Of a stretch of 64,000 nt of DNA, positions 28,966 to 38,968 are shown in pieces (within the stretch, counting starts at the first letter, position 1; every line of letters begins with the position of its first letter). The translations under genes and the position numbers were made by a program. The notes beneath the pieces were generated by a model that was not told where the DNA came from, did not search any database, and saw only the letters and a list, made by a program, of their open reading frames with translations. The stretch lies in NCBI GenBank assembly GCA_021927905.1, contig BLLK01000023.1:310001-374000 (forward strand). Direction: 5' to 3'. This stretch comes from Chaetoceros tenuissimus (lineage: Eukaryota; Bacillariophyta; Thalassiosirophyceae; Chaetocerotales; Chaetocerotaceae).

Positions 28966-29841
28966 ATGTCCAAACGATCATCCACATCCAACGATAAATC
29001 TAGCCAGAAAAAACAGAAAAAGGAACAAGCGTCCATGTTTAACTTTTTCGATCTCACCAAAGACGACGACAATGAAGATGAAAAGAAATCTGCATCTTCA
29101 GCGCCACCCGCAGCCAAGAAAAAGTACAAAATATTTTGTGATTTAGATGGCGTCCTGGTAGATTTTGAAGGCGGAGTGAGGCGTATCAACCGAGGCAAAG
29201 GACCAGATGACTTGAGTCCAGGTCAATTATGGAGTAGTGTAGCTAGAGCACACAAATTCTTTTTGAATCTATCGTGGACTAAAGATGGTAAAGAGCTATG
29301 GAGTCGCATCGTTCAAGAAGGATATGTACCAGATATATTGACGGGGTTGCCAAACAGTAAAGGAGCGGCACAGCAGAAATTTGATTGGTGTCGTAAGGAA
29401 TTGAATTTTGCATTTGCTGAACAAGGGAAAAACAAACCAATTTTCAATCATATCGATTATGCTAATGCGAAACGGGCCCATTCTATCAAAACTGGCGCGA
29501 GACGGAAAGGAGAAAATGTAGTCAATGTTTTGACTTGTTGGAGTAGGAACAAACATTGCGAGAGTGCAGAAAATCATGTCCTCATTGATGACAGAGAAGA
29601 TCTCGGTGAAAAGTGGAGAGCAAAGGGCGGTATCTTTATTCATCATACCTCCACTGCAAATTCCATTCAGCAAATGGTGAAACTTGGCATTTTCAATGAT
29701 GGCAATGACAACGAAGATGCAAAGAAGCGTAAGCACTCTGAAGAGAGTGATGAAGCGGATGATGAATCACCTCAGAAAAAGATCAAGGCAAAGACATCCA
29801 ATGAACCATCCAATGACAAGGTCATTGATTTGACAGAGTAG
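28966..29841 (+). CDS. HAD-family phosphatase-like protein with PIP box and SIM
   Basis: An intronless ORF of 291 residues. The core (about 52-230) is HAD-like: motif I FCDLDGVLVDF supplies the DxD nucleophile/acid pair, ILTGLPNS resembles motif II, and VLIDDRED is motif IV. A relation to 5'-nucleotidase-type HAD enzymes is likely; the substrate is unknown. The N-terminal tail is Lys/Ser-rich with QASMFNFF, an exact match to the PCNA-interacting PIP-box consensus (Q-x-x-hydrophobic-x-x-aromatic-aromatic). The C-terminal tail has a bipartite-like basic stretch and ends in VIDLTE, a classic SUMO-interacting motif form. Together these suggest a nuclear, replication- or repair-associated phosphatase. 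The promoter side lies only 148 bp from the retroelement end. Confidence 0.85.
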   Translation: MSKRSSTSNDKSSQKKQKKEQASMFNFFDLTKDDDNEDEKKSASSAPPAAKKKYKIFCDLDGVLVDFEGGVRRINRGKGPDDLSPGQLWSSVARAHKFFLNLSWTKDGKELWSRIVQEGYVPDILTGLPNSKGAAQQKFDWCRKELNFAFAEQGKNKPIFNHIDYANAKRAHSIKTGARRKGENVVNVLTCWSRNKHCESAENHVLIDDREDLGEKWRAKGGIFIHHTSTANSIQQMVKLGIFNDGNDNEDAKKRKHSEESDEADDESPQKKIKAKTSNEPSNDKVIDLTE

Positions 29842-30089
29842 ATCTAGTATAGGCACTGCTACAAGGATAGGGGTAGTCGCAAGATGGAAGTGTATAGTAC
29901 AAAAGAGCCAAGGGGGCGCAGTTCAAGCAAAGTAGTTTGTTTCTATCATCATAAAATAAAGTAACACTAGTATACGCAACAGTTTTCAATTAATATTTGA
30001 TCTTATATTCACTTTATATAAGCAATAATTGCAAAGACACTCATTATCCTGATAATACATGTCTAGTCACTTGAATCTAAGAGATCTAA

Positions 30090-31964
30090 CTAATCCTTCT
30101 TCTTCTTTCCACCGTCATCATTCATTACATCAAATGCTTTCTTCATTTTTGTTGCTGATTCCCGAATCTGTTGACTTTTAGTGAAGGCAATAATTACCAA
30201 AAAGAAAAATACTACTTGGTAAATGTGAGATAGAACTTCGGATCCCACCGCACAAGTTTGACTCCAAGAAGAGCATGTAAAGTCCGTGATCCAACGTAGT
30301 ACTGCGGATACAAATCCAACAGTAAGTGGAATAATGTATGTTTCCAATCCAAACAATGGATTGCGACTTTGATTCAACTTGGAATACAAATCATAGCTTT
30401 CTTCAATGGACTTGATGACTTCATTTTTCGCTTCTTGAATGGCTCTTGCACTTCCAAAGTTTGCTATGCTTTCGAAGCTAGAAATACATTCTTGATACAT
30501 TTTCTGATGAAATTCTTCGAGTTCATTAGGGTCCATGTAGTTTGATACCCTTGGACCGACAATTTCATCTAATTTCTCCTTGTATCGTTTCACTGTCATG
30601 ATTGTGGCATTGGAATTGTTTGCATTAGCAGTAGCCTCAAGCATGGTTGCTGCTTCTGGAAAGTATGCTCCAGATGCAAACATTTTCGCATAATTTTGAA
30701 TGTACGCACTCAATTCAGCAGCACTCAATTCTCTTCCATGGATAGACTTTGCTACAAGATTTCCAAAGACCTTTTGACAATATCGATCCATGAATGCCTT
30801 GAATGTCGGATCAACAACACTTGTATCTCCCTCATACTTCTTTTTGGTGACGGCAAATCCAGGATGTGTGATGAGAAAGCAAGAAAGTTCTTCAAAGCAA
30901 GAAGTAATTTGTTCTCTGGTATCCTTGAGGTCTGCAGCCTGTCGTTCTGCAATTACCTTTTCAAGGTATTCCTTCATTTCCACCTCACAAGCATCTAAAT
31001 CTTCATCATCTTCAAAATTCTGCCAATCTCTAACCAAGAATTCAATCTTTTGAAAAGGCTTTGGCTTTGTTGCAACAGTCAACTCAAAGTCTTCTTCCGA
31101 ATCATTCTTTTGAAGAGCATCACGATCCTGATCGGACTGCAAAGCCATTCGTCCATATTCACTAAAGAGAGCTAGTTGCTGCAAATTATCCTCCTGAATT
31201 CTTTTATCAACGTTGTAAATCTGATATGAACTCAACAAAGTAGAAAGACCAAAGATTGCAGCAGTCAATCCCATGGTAGTTTCATGATCAAACATTCCCT
31301 GAGTATCTACCAGCAACAGTGCAACCTTTTCACCAGTCCTTGCATTTCTAGGTAGAATAAAAGGTTTAGACCACATCCATATTCCCGTAGTATTACGTTC
31401 TGCACCACCTCTCCAATGAAAGCCATTATTTCCAAGTGAATCAATTTCATCAAACCAATTCTTGTCCTCATTTTCACTTGACTCATCTAGTTGTTCCAAA
31501 TGCGATAGGTAACGAAGGAACCAACTCAATAAAAATGACTTCCCAGTACGAAATGCACCCACGACAGAAACGACACATACTTTGAGATCAGAGGGTACCT
31601 TATTCATGATATCCTCCAAGGCCTCTTTATGAAATGTAAATGCATATTCATCTGTTTCAGTTCCAATAGAGACAATTTGCAAAGCGGTCGGTCCAGATGG
31701 TGTCTCCTCTTTTTCTTGTTCTTGTTCTTCTTTTTGAGCTGGATGAATATCTTCTGGAATGTCATCACTGATTTTATCCCAGTCATGATCTTCACTCACA
31801 GCTGTATTAACAGGTGATACCTCTGGGTCTGCATCTGTATCAGTGTTGGTTGTAGAGTTACTAGGTTCTGTCTCTGGTTTGTCCGTTTCCTCTTCAGCTT
31901 GTACTGACTCATTTACATTTGTTTCAGATGCCTTCACATCTATGACTTCTTCATTCTCGCTCAT
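30090..31964 (-). CDS. Atlastin/GBP-family large GTPase
   Basis: An intronless ORF of 624 residues from the ATG at 31964; a further-upstream TTG is unlikely. After an acidic disordered N-terminus (1-95) comes a GB1/RHD3-type GTPase: P-loop G136AFRTGKS143, a switch I Thr in NTTGIWMWS, G3 DTQG (220-223) and the family's RD guanine-specificity motif (VRDW, 311-314). A helical middle domain follows, then two hydrophobic segments (about 545-565 and 580-600) and a charged amphipathic tail. This is atlastin architecture: ER membrane tethering and fusion. The C-terminus is GGKKKKD, which fits a KKxx ER-retrieval signal. Confidence 0.9.
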   Translation of the reverse strand: MSENEEVIDVKASETNVNESVQAEEETDKPETEPSNSTTNTDTDADPEVSPVNTAVSEDHDWDKISDDIPEDIHPAQKEEQEQEKEETPSGPTALQIVSIGTETDEYAFTFHKEALEDIMNKVPSDLKVCVVSVVGAFRTGKSFLLSWFLRYLSHLEQLDESSENEDKNWFDEIDSLGNNGFHWRGGAERNTTGIWMWSKPFILPRNARTGEKVALLLVDTQGMFDHETTMGLTAAIFGLSTLLSSYQIYNVDKRIQEDNLQQLALFSEYGRMALQSDQDRDALQKNDSEEDFELTVATKPKPFQKIEFLVRDWQNFEDDEDLDACEVEMKEYLEKVIAERQAADLKDTREQITSCFEELSCFLITHPGFAVTKKKYEGDTSVVDPTFKAFMDRYCQKVFGNLVAKSIHGRELSAAELSAYIQNYAKMFASGAYFPEAATMLEATANANNSNATIMTVKRYKEKLDEIVGPRVSNYMDPNELEEFHQKMYQECISSFESIANFGSARAIQEAKNEVIKSIEESYDLYSKLNQSRNPLFGLETYIIPLTVGFVSAVLRWITDFTCSSWSQTCAVGSEVLSHIYQVVFFFLVIIAFTKSQQIRESATKMKKAFDVMNDDGGKKKKD

Positions 31965-32705
31965 GATTAAGGATATATTTTTGTAATAGATACTGCTTTC
32001 TATTGATTGATTTAGGAATAACAATAGCAAGTAACTATGGCAAGTAGGTATGTCAGTGAAAAGAGTGAAGCGAGAATTTTGAACTTTTGTTCCGTTTGCC
32101 AAAAGAATGAGGTCAATGGCGGGTATTTACAGTTAGTGAAGCTGTTACTTACCAAACTATCAAAAGAATGCAGGCCACTATCAACAACAAGCCGACATGG
32201 AAAAGGGAACAGGAACCCTACCTTACCGTATTATTCTTTTTTGATTGAATCTGATGAATATTCTGAAGAAGAAAAGTACTTCTTTGATGTGATGCAATTT
32301 AATTAAAAATATATGAGATAATATTTATCCTCGGTAAAAATATTATATGGTATGCCTTTCATTTGTAAAACAAAATCGTCTAACGAAGTAGAAAAATGCA
32401 TTTTCTTTCCAGTTTGACGAGAAACCCCAATCTCAAGTATAATTCTGGAAATTTTCATATATTTTCACACTATCCAATGTCTATTCTGATCAAAATCCAA
32501 ACTTGAAGCCATTTTCATCTGTAGAGAAGTTATTTTATACACTAACTAATTCTATGTACAATGTACCATCATGTATAAAACATAATATTGCAATTCAGCA
32601 TGTTCAAAATTTCACGTCACATGTATTCTTCCTGTGTTTCTCCCTTACAACCTCTATCCTCTACATTTTACAAAAATGCCATTTACTTTTTTCCATTCCA
32701 TACTT
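31965..32705. other. Intergenic region, AT-rich
   Basis: It lies upstream of the atlastin-like gene and downstream of the small myristoylated gene. An 89-codon plus-strand frame from the ATG at 32037 shows no recognisable feature and is not supported. Nothing else is evident. Confidence 0.35.
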
Positions 32706-32900
32706 TTACGGATTTTCTTCGGTAGCTTCCGCCTTTGGTTCTTCCGCCGCTTTATCCAACATTGGATGTGGTGCTCTGGGTACATATCCTCCTGGTTTCT
32801 GTCCCTTCTTTTCTAACATTTTGGCATCATGGCGTACCATTACTTTGACGGAATCATCAAGATGACTCAATGCATTTGGTTTTGATTGACAGCCTCCCAT
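32706..32900 (-). CDS. Small N-myristoylated protein, paralogue A
   Basis: An ORF of 64 residues starting MGGCQSK: Gly2 with Ser6/Lys7 fits N-myristoylation, and Cys4 could be palmitoylated, so plasma-membrane or endomembrane attachment is likely. It shares a pattern with the gene at 34079: MG-(x)-Q-(S/T)-K, HL-DS-V, RHD-K-L-K-G, GY-PR-P. That conservation between two loci is the main evidence that both are real. The tail is Ala/Glu-rich. I do not recognise a known family. Confidence 0.75.
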   Translation of the reverse strand: MGGCQSKPNALSHLDDSVKVMVRHDAKMLEKKGQKPGGYVPRAPHPMLDKAAEEPKAEATEENP

Positions 32901-34078
32901 TTTATATTTTCCTATTTCTATATATGTTGTTTCCTAGTTTGAATGTAGTTTTGCTCTTTTGAGATAAGTCTACCCTGTGAGTTTTCAATAGAGAGATTAG
33001 AAATATAGTGTCACCAAAGGGAAGGTAGCAATGGGAATAGAGGAGAGAGATTAGAATGATGCAGTACAACTAATAAATAGCCAAAGGAAGGAAGGATTAA
33101 GGATGTACTACTTATCAATGGATCGGATAAGTTGGCCCCTCGTTTCCCTAACTTCCCAAACAAACTGTGGAATTTTGCATTTCAATGGGACATTTTTCAG
33201 AGTGAGGCAGTTCGCGACGGATAGACTCGACTCACCTTGTTTATCTCGATTGTATTGTAAGAGATTCTTTTGTATTCAATGCTTTCGTTCATGTACCACA
33301 GACCAACCCTGTCAAAGCGAAGCGATGCAAAGTGGCCATAATCATCACTTCTTTGTTGCATGCATGCAGTGTGAAGAGCTAGAGAATGAAAATGCAAAAG
33401 TGAGAAAAGATACCAATTCAGTACGTACATTATTATTTACCGTCCAAATAACCGTCTTGGGCAAAACCATTTCTTTTCTTTATGTTTCGTCTATAATGTC
33501 TCTATCATCGATTTGTATTTGATTTATGTAGTCTATTACTAATAAAAAGTTATGCAGAAAAGTAATGTAGAAGTACTTTGTTTCATTTCTAGAAAATATA
33601 TTTATTCAAAAGCTAAAACATGCTGTTCTTTCCTTCTCCTTTGTTTCTCTTTTAGGAAGCGTTGAGAACCCTTCCGAAGCCTTTTTTGGCCAGTGGATGA
33701 AAAAAGAAACAGTCATCAAAAGTTCAACTCCAACTTTTCCTTCCTCTTTGAATCTAATTGCATATTGCATAAACTATTGAAAACACAAGACTATAGAAAC
33801 TACTAGACTATATTTTACAGAAAAGTAAGTTCGTAGGTAAATAAATTGTACATATGGAGCAAAGGAAGAATAGGGTTCTAGTTTAATGTCCTTTCATTCC
33901 CTGATGTCTCTTGACACCACTAAATCAACTGTTGTCAACTCCATTCTCATAACGAGCATTTTTTGAAATGTTGAGAATGCTGTCTTCAAAACATACCATC
34001 ATATTTCAAACGATTGACAGCCCTGCATTCCTTCATCTACATTATAAAGAACTAACTCATATCTCATAATAGTCCAAC
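32901..34078. other. Divergent intergenic region between the two myristoylated-protein genes
   Basis: 1.18 kb separate the two paralogues, which are transcribed away from each other. Frames of 139 (plus, 33103-33522) and 77 codons (minus) have no family feature. No defined repeat or RNA was seen. Confidence 0.35.
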
Positions 34079-34291
34079 ATGGGAAACGCTCAAACAAAAC
34101 AAAGTAAATTGGATCACCTTGCTGATTCCAACTCGGTACGATGCAGACATGATCGTAAAGTCTTGTCAAAAGAAGGAAAGGAGGAGAATGTAGGTTATAG
34201 ACCAAGAGATCCTATTGACTTGAATGTCAAGCATCCTGCTCATATCCAAGCTACAGAGGATTCAGAACATGCTGTCAAGATTGAAACATAG
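34079..34291 (+). CDS. Small N-myristoylated protein, paralogue B
   Basis: An ORF of 70 residues starting MGNAQTKQSKLDHLADSN. Gly2 with Thr6/Lys7 fits N-myristoyltransferase recognition; there is no Cys for palmitoylation, unlike paralogue A. It shares RHD-K-L-K-G and GYRPRDP with the gene at 32706. The Asn-Pro-rich tail differs. The two genes are divergent and about 1.2 kb apart, probably an inverted duplication. A membrane-linked adaptor or signalling role is inference. Confidence 0.75.
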   Translation: MGNAQTKQSKLDHLADSNSVRCRHDRKVLSKEGKEENVGYRPRDPIDLNVKHPAHIQATEDSEHAVKIET

Positions 34292-34894
34292 TGAGAATGC
34301 CTTGCTAGAATGAGAGTTTGTTGGGAGGATAGGAGATATGCGTATTCCATGTTGCGTACCTAGTTAGAACATGTCACTGTGGCATTGTATTTGTAAAAAA
34401 GTGATTTTATAGAGATGGTAATCAAAATGTGATTCTCATGCTGTACATAGGGATACAATCACATTCATTACAGTATTTGTAACTTTATAAATATCAAATT
34501 GTTCCGTGATTCATTATCTAGATGGAAGGAGAGTATTTTAGAAGCTACAAGTAAAAGAATAGGATAACGTTTTGAGGTTTTGATATTGGCAAAAGAGGCA
34601 ATACTTAGTGGGAGTATAATCATTTGGGAAAGGCTGGTGAACAATGGGCTGTTCAGATGAATACCATTCTTATTATTTTGAACTGGCAAGTGAATTGAGA
34701 GTTTTTGATACTTAGATGATCAAAGCAAGCATTGCATACTTCATTCTGATTTCTATGATAAATAATACTTGAACACTGTACATTTAAAAGTAATCCTAAA
34801 AATATAGATTCTACTATGTATTGTTAGAAAGGAGTCAACAGCCATCATTGGAAATAGGTTTTTGTAATAAAATTTGTGAATGAAATACAGTACA
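34292..34894. other. Intergenic region between convergent genes
   Basis: AT-rich with no gene seen. The last ~90 bp (from about 34797) are the 3' flank of ankyrin-like copy 1 and closely match the 3' flank of copy 2 (36858-36960). Confidence 0.45.
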
Positions 34895-36634
34895 TCAAAA
34901 GTATTCCTCTAAATCGCTGTCGTCATCAGACTCTGACTCTTCGCCATCTTGTCGCCTCTTCCACTTTCTCCATCTTGAATCAAGTGCCTCATATTCGTCA
35001 AGTTTAGAAATTTGTGCAGTTTCTTGGCCCTCTTCCCATCGAGTTTTTAACTTTTTGTAAAAGTCGCTGGCTGTCAATCTTTCTGCTTCTGTTGATTGAA
35101 TACTGTTGTAAGAACTACATGCATTGTACAAGCGTTCATTGGCTCTTCTCTGATGCTTGGTCAAGCGTTTTCCATATTCTCTTTGATCATCGAATGTCTT
35201 AATTTTTCCTTCGTTAAGTAACTTTTCTTGCTCTTCACAGGTTGGGTCAACTGGAAAGAATAACTCAAAAGGAAATCCCAATGATATCAAGAGATCGAGC
35301 ATCTTCATCTTTGGTGCATAGGAAGCTTTCGTTCTAGCCCATCGTCTGTCACTATTTGACTCCCACATTATCGCTTGTTCATCTACTTCTCCTTCCCATG
35401 GAGGAAAGTTGTAAGGCTCCAATACAAAGAGTTTATCGAATATTCTGAACATATAGTGTTTGTGGTCTATCCACCGAAATTGAAAACCACACTCTTTTAC
35501 GAGAAACTCTATCACATCTGGCATATTTTTGTGAAATACCCAATTTAATACTTCTGATGGAAGATCGTGATCGTCAATCATATACATTTTTAGTTCGTAT
35601 TCATGTTGTCGCTGTATACCATACGATGAATCGATATCACCTCCAAGCTCTTTCAAGGCGACTCTTGCAATATTTTTGTGACCTAATAATGCACCAAATG
35701 CATACAAAGGCCAAAATGTCCTTCTTTCATCAGATGCTCTGTACATTCTAGGAGAAGGATCAACGATTAATGGATTCTCGTCTAAAGGAATCAAACTATT
35801 CACTGTAAGATCTCCCACGTCTCCATAACGACCTCGAAGGATATCTTTCATGACTCCATCTAAGCCATATAAAACAGAAAACCGTAGCAAATCAACAAGG
35901 GCTGTATTTTTTTCATCGACTAGCATAAATATGTATTTCAGAATGTTATACATCAATACGTTTATCGAAAGCTGTGAGGCTTCCGTATAAAGATATTTAC
36001 ATATGACATTCTCTGTAGCTTCTAAAATGGGCTCCACATTATCGTTCCTTTCACTTGAATTTGTAGGTAAAGTATCTTTCAATAACTCATCTGCCCGCTC
36101 TTGTCCGAGAAATAAAGCCAACCAGACTTTTCCATCTAGACTTGGTCCTTTCGTCCTAAGATCCATTGGATGAGTCAAATACGTATGTGACAAACCACCA
36201 TCAAAGGAATTTGTTGCTCTTTTATGTGCAATGTAATTTTCTCGTTCAAGCTCCTCTCGTGATGTGCGTATTGCATTTTCAATAATAACCTTGGGGGATT
36301 TGCCTATATGATCTTTAAATATATTATGAAGATGCATCATGAGAGTTTCTTCGTGTGGATCATCCTTTACATGTTCTTGAATAGTGACGTTATTACATCT
36401 GCTCAATGATGGCCTCAACTTTAAATCTGGCATTGCTCGACCAAAGCCTTCCCCCCGAGTTGCTGCTTCATTTAATGAAGCGACGACTGTCAATTCGAGA
36501 GGTTTTCCTTCATTTAGTTGAGTGAGTAGATCTATCAATTTTGAGGTGGACGATTCTTCCGGTTTCTTTGGTCTTTTCATTGGCCGTTCTTCTTCAACCT
36601 TTTCTTCATTCACTTTCAAATCTGTCTTTCCCAT
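34895..36634 (-). CDS. Ankyrin-like lineage-specific family, copy 1
   Basis: An intronless ORF of 579 residues; the first of four related copies in this window. I do not recognise a named family. The N-terminus is basic (KRPKKPEE, a possible nuclear signal), followed by a conserved SKLIDLLTQLNEGKPLELT helix and GKVWLALFLGQERADELL. The central region contains degenerate ankyrin-like helix pairs: LRFSVLYGLDGVMKDILRG, ALLGHKNIARVALKELGGDI, MPDVIEFLVKECGFQFRW and MKMLDLLISLGFPFELFFP. The C-terminus has a KLKTRWEEGQETAQISKLDE helix and a DSDLEE-type acidic tail. This suggests an alpha-solenoid protein-binding scaffold. The 3' flank is shared with copy 2, and a TGACGTCA box lies 112 bp upstream of the ATG. 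Confidence 0.8.
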   Translation of the reverse strand: MGKTDLKVNEEKVEEERPMKRPKKPEESSTSKLIDLLTQLNEGKPLELTVVASLNEAATRGEGFGRAMPDLKLRPSLSRCNNVTIQEHVKDDPHEETLMMHLHNIFKDHIGKSPKVIIENAIRTSREELERENYIAHKRATNSFDGGLSHTYLTHPMDLRTKGPSLDGKVWLALFLGQERADELLKDTLPTNSSERNDNVEPILEATENVICKYLYTEASQLSINVLMYNILKYIFMLVDEKNTALVDLLRFSVLYGLDGVMKDILRGRYGDVGDLTVNSLIPLDENPLIVDPSPRMYRASDERRTFWPLYAFGALLGHKNIARVALKELGGDIDSSYGIQRQHEYELKMYMIDDHDLPSEVLNWVFHKNMPDVIEFLVKECGFQFRWIDHKHYMFRIFDKLFVLEPYNFPPWEGEVDEQAIMWESNSDRRWARTKASYAPKMKMLDLLISLGFPFELFFPVDPTCEEQEKLLNEGKIKTFDDQREYGKRLTKHQRRANERLYNACSSYNSIQSTEAERLTASDFYKKLKTRWEEGQETAQISKLDEYEALDSRWRKWKRRQDGEESESDDDSDLEEYF

Positions 36635-36960
36635 AATAAATATGAACCTATCTGAATGTATTCTTTATACATGCATTGAATAACAATATATGATACATAG
36701 AGAGTTTGCGAAGAAATAGAAGGAATTAATCAACCAATAATGAGATGACGTCATCACTTTTCTTGAAATAGCTACGTAAATTGTACATTTGGTCTTCCAC
36801 GGCTAGTCAAAGAAGTACGTCATTGTTGAAATAACAATGCACTTCTAAAAGGTTTTCCTAAAGATATAGATTCTACTATTGTTAGAAAGGAGTCAACAGC
36901 CATCATTGGAAATAGATTTTGTAATAAAATGTGTGAATGAAATAGAGCATATCAAAAGTA
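36635..36960. other. Spacer between ankyrin-like copies 1 and 2
   Basis: It contains the CRE-like box of copy 1 (36746-36753) and, from about 36858, a 3' flank homologous to that downstream of copy 1, including GGAGTCAACAGCCATCATTG in both. Confidence 0.6.
36746..36753. promoter_or_regulatory. TGACGTCA (CRE-like) box upstream of ankyrin-like copy 1
   Basis: A palindromic TGACGTCA 112 bp before the ATG at 36634. Boxes with an ACGTCA core lie upstream of all four family members. In Phaeodactylum, TGACGT/ACGTCA elements act as CO2/cAMP-responsive sites bound by bZIP factors; the extension to this genome is inference. Confidence 0.5.
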
Positions 36961-38679
36961 TTATTCCTCTAAATCACTATCGTCATCAGACTCTTCGTCA
37001 TCAGACTCAGACTCTTCGCCATCTTGTCGTCTCTTCTTTCTTTGCTTTCTTATTTTCCATTCCCTCCATCTTGAATCAAGTGCTTCATATTCTTCAAGTT
37101 TGGATATCTGTGCAATTTCTTGTCCTTCTTCCCATCGAGCCTTTAGCTTTTTGTAAAAGTCATTTGCTGACAATCGTTCTGCTTTTGAAGTTTGAACTTT
37201 GTTGTAAGAACTACAAGCATTGTACAAGCGTTCATTGGCTTTTTCCTGATCTCTCGTGAGACTCCATTGATAATCTTTGATTTCTTCTCGTGACAATAAC
37301 TTGCCTGCTTTTTGTTGTTTTTCAACATACTCACAAGTTGGTTCTGTTGGAAAAAATAACTCAAATGGAAAACCAAGTGATATCAAGAGATCAAGCATCT
37401 TCATCTTTGATGCATAGGAAGCCTTTCGTTCTAACTCTCTTTCAGAAAGAAAGTCGTCCTCTTCTACCACTCCATCCCATGGAGGTTTGGGATAGTTTTG
37501 AACTTCGAAAATGGTTTCAAACATTGTCCCCAAAACGTATTCCTTGTGATCTATCCATCGGAATTGAAATCCACATTCTTTGACCAGACATTCAACCATA
37601 TCTAGTAAGTTCTTTTGGAAGACCCAATGAAAAATCTCCGATGGAAGTCTGTGATCATAAATAGAGCAGGGTTCTTGTAAGTAAGATTGATACCCGTATT
37701 CTAAATCAATGTCTCCTCCAAGCTCATTTAATGCAACTGTAACAATGTTTTTGTGTCCTGCTATTGCGCCCAACGCATACACTGGCCAATACATCCGCGT
37801 GGGCGGAATAGCATAAGGAAACACGCGATCACTTTCATAATCATTATCGTGCAAAGCAATCAAACTATTCTCATCAAGATTATCTGCATCACCATATCTA
37901 TCTTCGAGTATATCCTTCATTACTCCGTCTAAGCCATACAACGCAGAAAATCGCAACATGCATGCCATATTTTCTGTATCCTCTTCATCAACTAGCATTC
38001 GTACGTATTTTAGTATATTGTACATCAAATCAAAAAGAGAAAGCTGCTGAGCTTCATGAAGGCTTTTGTACACAATCTCTTCTGTAGATTCTGGATCTTC
38101 TATAGATTCTTGATCAGAATCATAAACATCATCAAACATTCCACCACATTCAAAAGTTCTCATTGGTGCATGATTTCCAGACTTTAATATTTTATCTGCT
38201 CGTTTTTGCCCAAGAAGTAGAGCCAACCAAACTTTTCCATCTGGTTTAGGCCCACGTATACTGAGATTGTCTGGATGATTCCAATACTGTTGACGTTCGT
38301 CACCTCTTGTGGAACCATGACTGCGTAACTTGTACAATATATATTCTTCTAGATTCAATTCTTCTTTTGACGTACGAAGTGCGTTGTCGATAATTATTTG
38401 AGGACATTTTCCGACATGTTTTGTAAATAAACTATCTAGATGCATTAGAAGAACTTCTTCATTTGGATCTTCTTTGCCACGTGTGTATGCTGCTCCCCCA
38501 AATCCATTCTTTCGAGATGATGCCTCTTTCAGTGCTGCAACGACTGCCAAATCTAGAGGTTTCCCATCATTGATTTCAGTGAGGAGGTCCAACAGTTCAT
38601 GTGAACAGTCCTGTTGTTTGGTGTCGTTGGAACTAGCTTCATTAGGCAAGTCCTTTCCCTGGCTACCTTTCTTACCCAT
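36961..38679 (-). CDS. Ankyrin-like lineage-specific family, copy 2
   Basis: An intronless ORF of 572 residues, collinear with copy 1: HELLDLLTEINDGKPLDLAV near the N-terminus, GKVWLALLLGQKRADKIL, LRFSALYGLDGVMKDILED, YALGAIAGHKNIVTVALNE, MLDLLISLGFPFELFFPTEP and a strongly acidic, basic-preceded tail (RKQRKKRRQDGEESESDDEE). The longer acidic region near residues 165-185 (VYDSDQESIEDPESTEE) distinguishes it. Differences are mostly substitutions with few indels, so the gene looks functional. It is adjacent to copies 1 and 3 in the same orientation, a tandem array. Confidence 0.8.
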   Translation of the reverse strand: MGKKGSQGKDLPNEASSNDTKQQDCSHELLDLLTEINDGKPLDLAVVAALKEASSRKNGFGGAAYTRGKEDPNEEVLLMHLDSLFTKHVGKCPQIIIDNALRTSKEELNLEEYILYKLRSHGSTRGDERQQYWNHPDNLSIRGPKPDGKVWLALLLGQKRADKILKSGNHAPMRTFECGGMFDDVYDSDQESIEDPESTEEIVYKSLHEAQQLSLFDLMYNILKYVRMLVDEEDTENMACMLRFSALYGLDGVMKDILEDRYGDADNLDENSLIALHDNDYESDRVFPYAIPPTRMYWPVYALGAIAGHKNIVTVALNELGGDIDLEYGYQSYLQEPCSIYDHRLPSEIFHWVFQKNLLDMVECLVKECGFQFRWIDHKEYVLGTMFETIFEVQNYPKPPWDGVVEEDDFLSERELERKASYASKMKMLDLLISLGFPFELFFPTEPTCEYVEKQQKAGKLLSREEIKDYQWSLTRDQEKANERLYNACSSYNKVQTSKAERLSANDFYKKLKARWEEGQEIAQISKLEEYEALDSRWREWKIRKQRKKRRQDGEESESDDEESDDDSDLEE

Positions 38680-38835
38680 TCTATAACGATGAAGCTATTC
38701 TCTGGAAGGTAGTAGTCCACCTATAGGAGACTAATTACTGTAGATTTGTGAAGTGGTAGGAGATGAAGAATGAAAAGAAAAAAGGGAAAACGAGCTTTGA
38801 GCTTTGGCAACAATGATGAGGGATATTAATGTCAT

Positions 38836-38842
38836 AACGTCA
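38836..38842. promoter_or_regulatory. ACGTCA box upstream of ankyrin-like copy 2
   Basis: AACGTCA about 157 bp upstream of the ATG at 38679, followed after a few bases by TGTGTGGCTA; the TGGCTA word also follows the box in copies 3 and 4. Confidence 0.45.
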
Positions 38843-38968
38843 TTTGTGTGGCTATGTCAAATAATGATATTCGGCTAGATTCAAACAGAGTATCTTTTGA
38901 TTGTCTTGTAAGAAAGCTACAATTATTATCATCAAATATTCACGCTGATTAATCATATCTTTTTCCAT

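Noticed and set aside
33103-33522. 139-codon plus-strand frame in the myristoylated-gene spacer
   Set aside because: No domain, odd composition and no paralogue; several Cys/His but not in a zinc-finger spacing.
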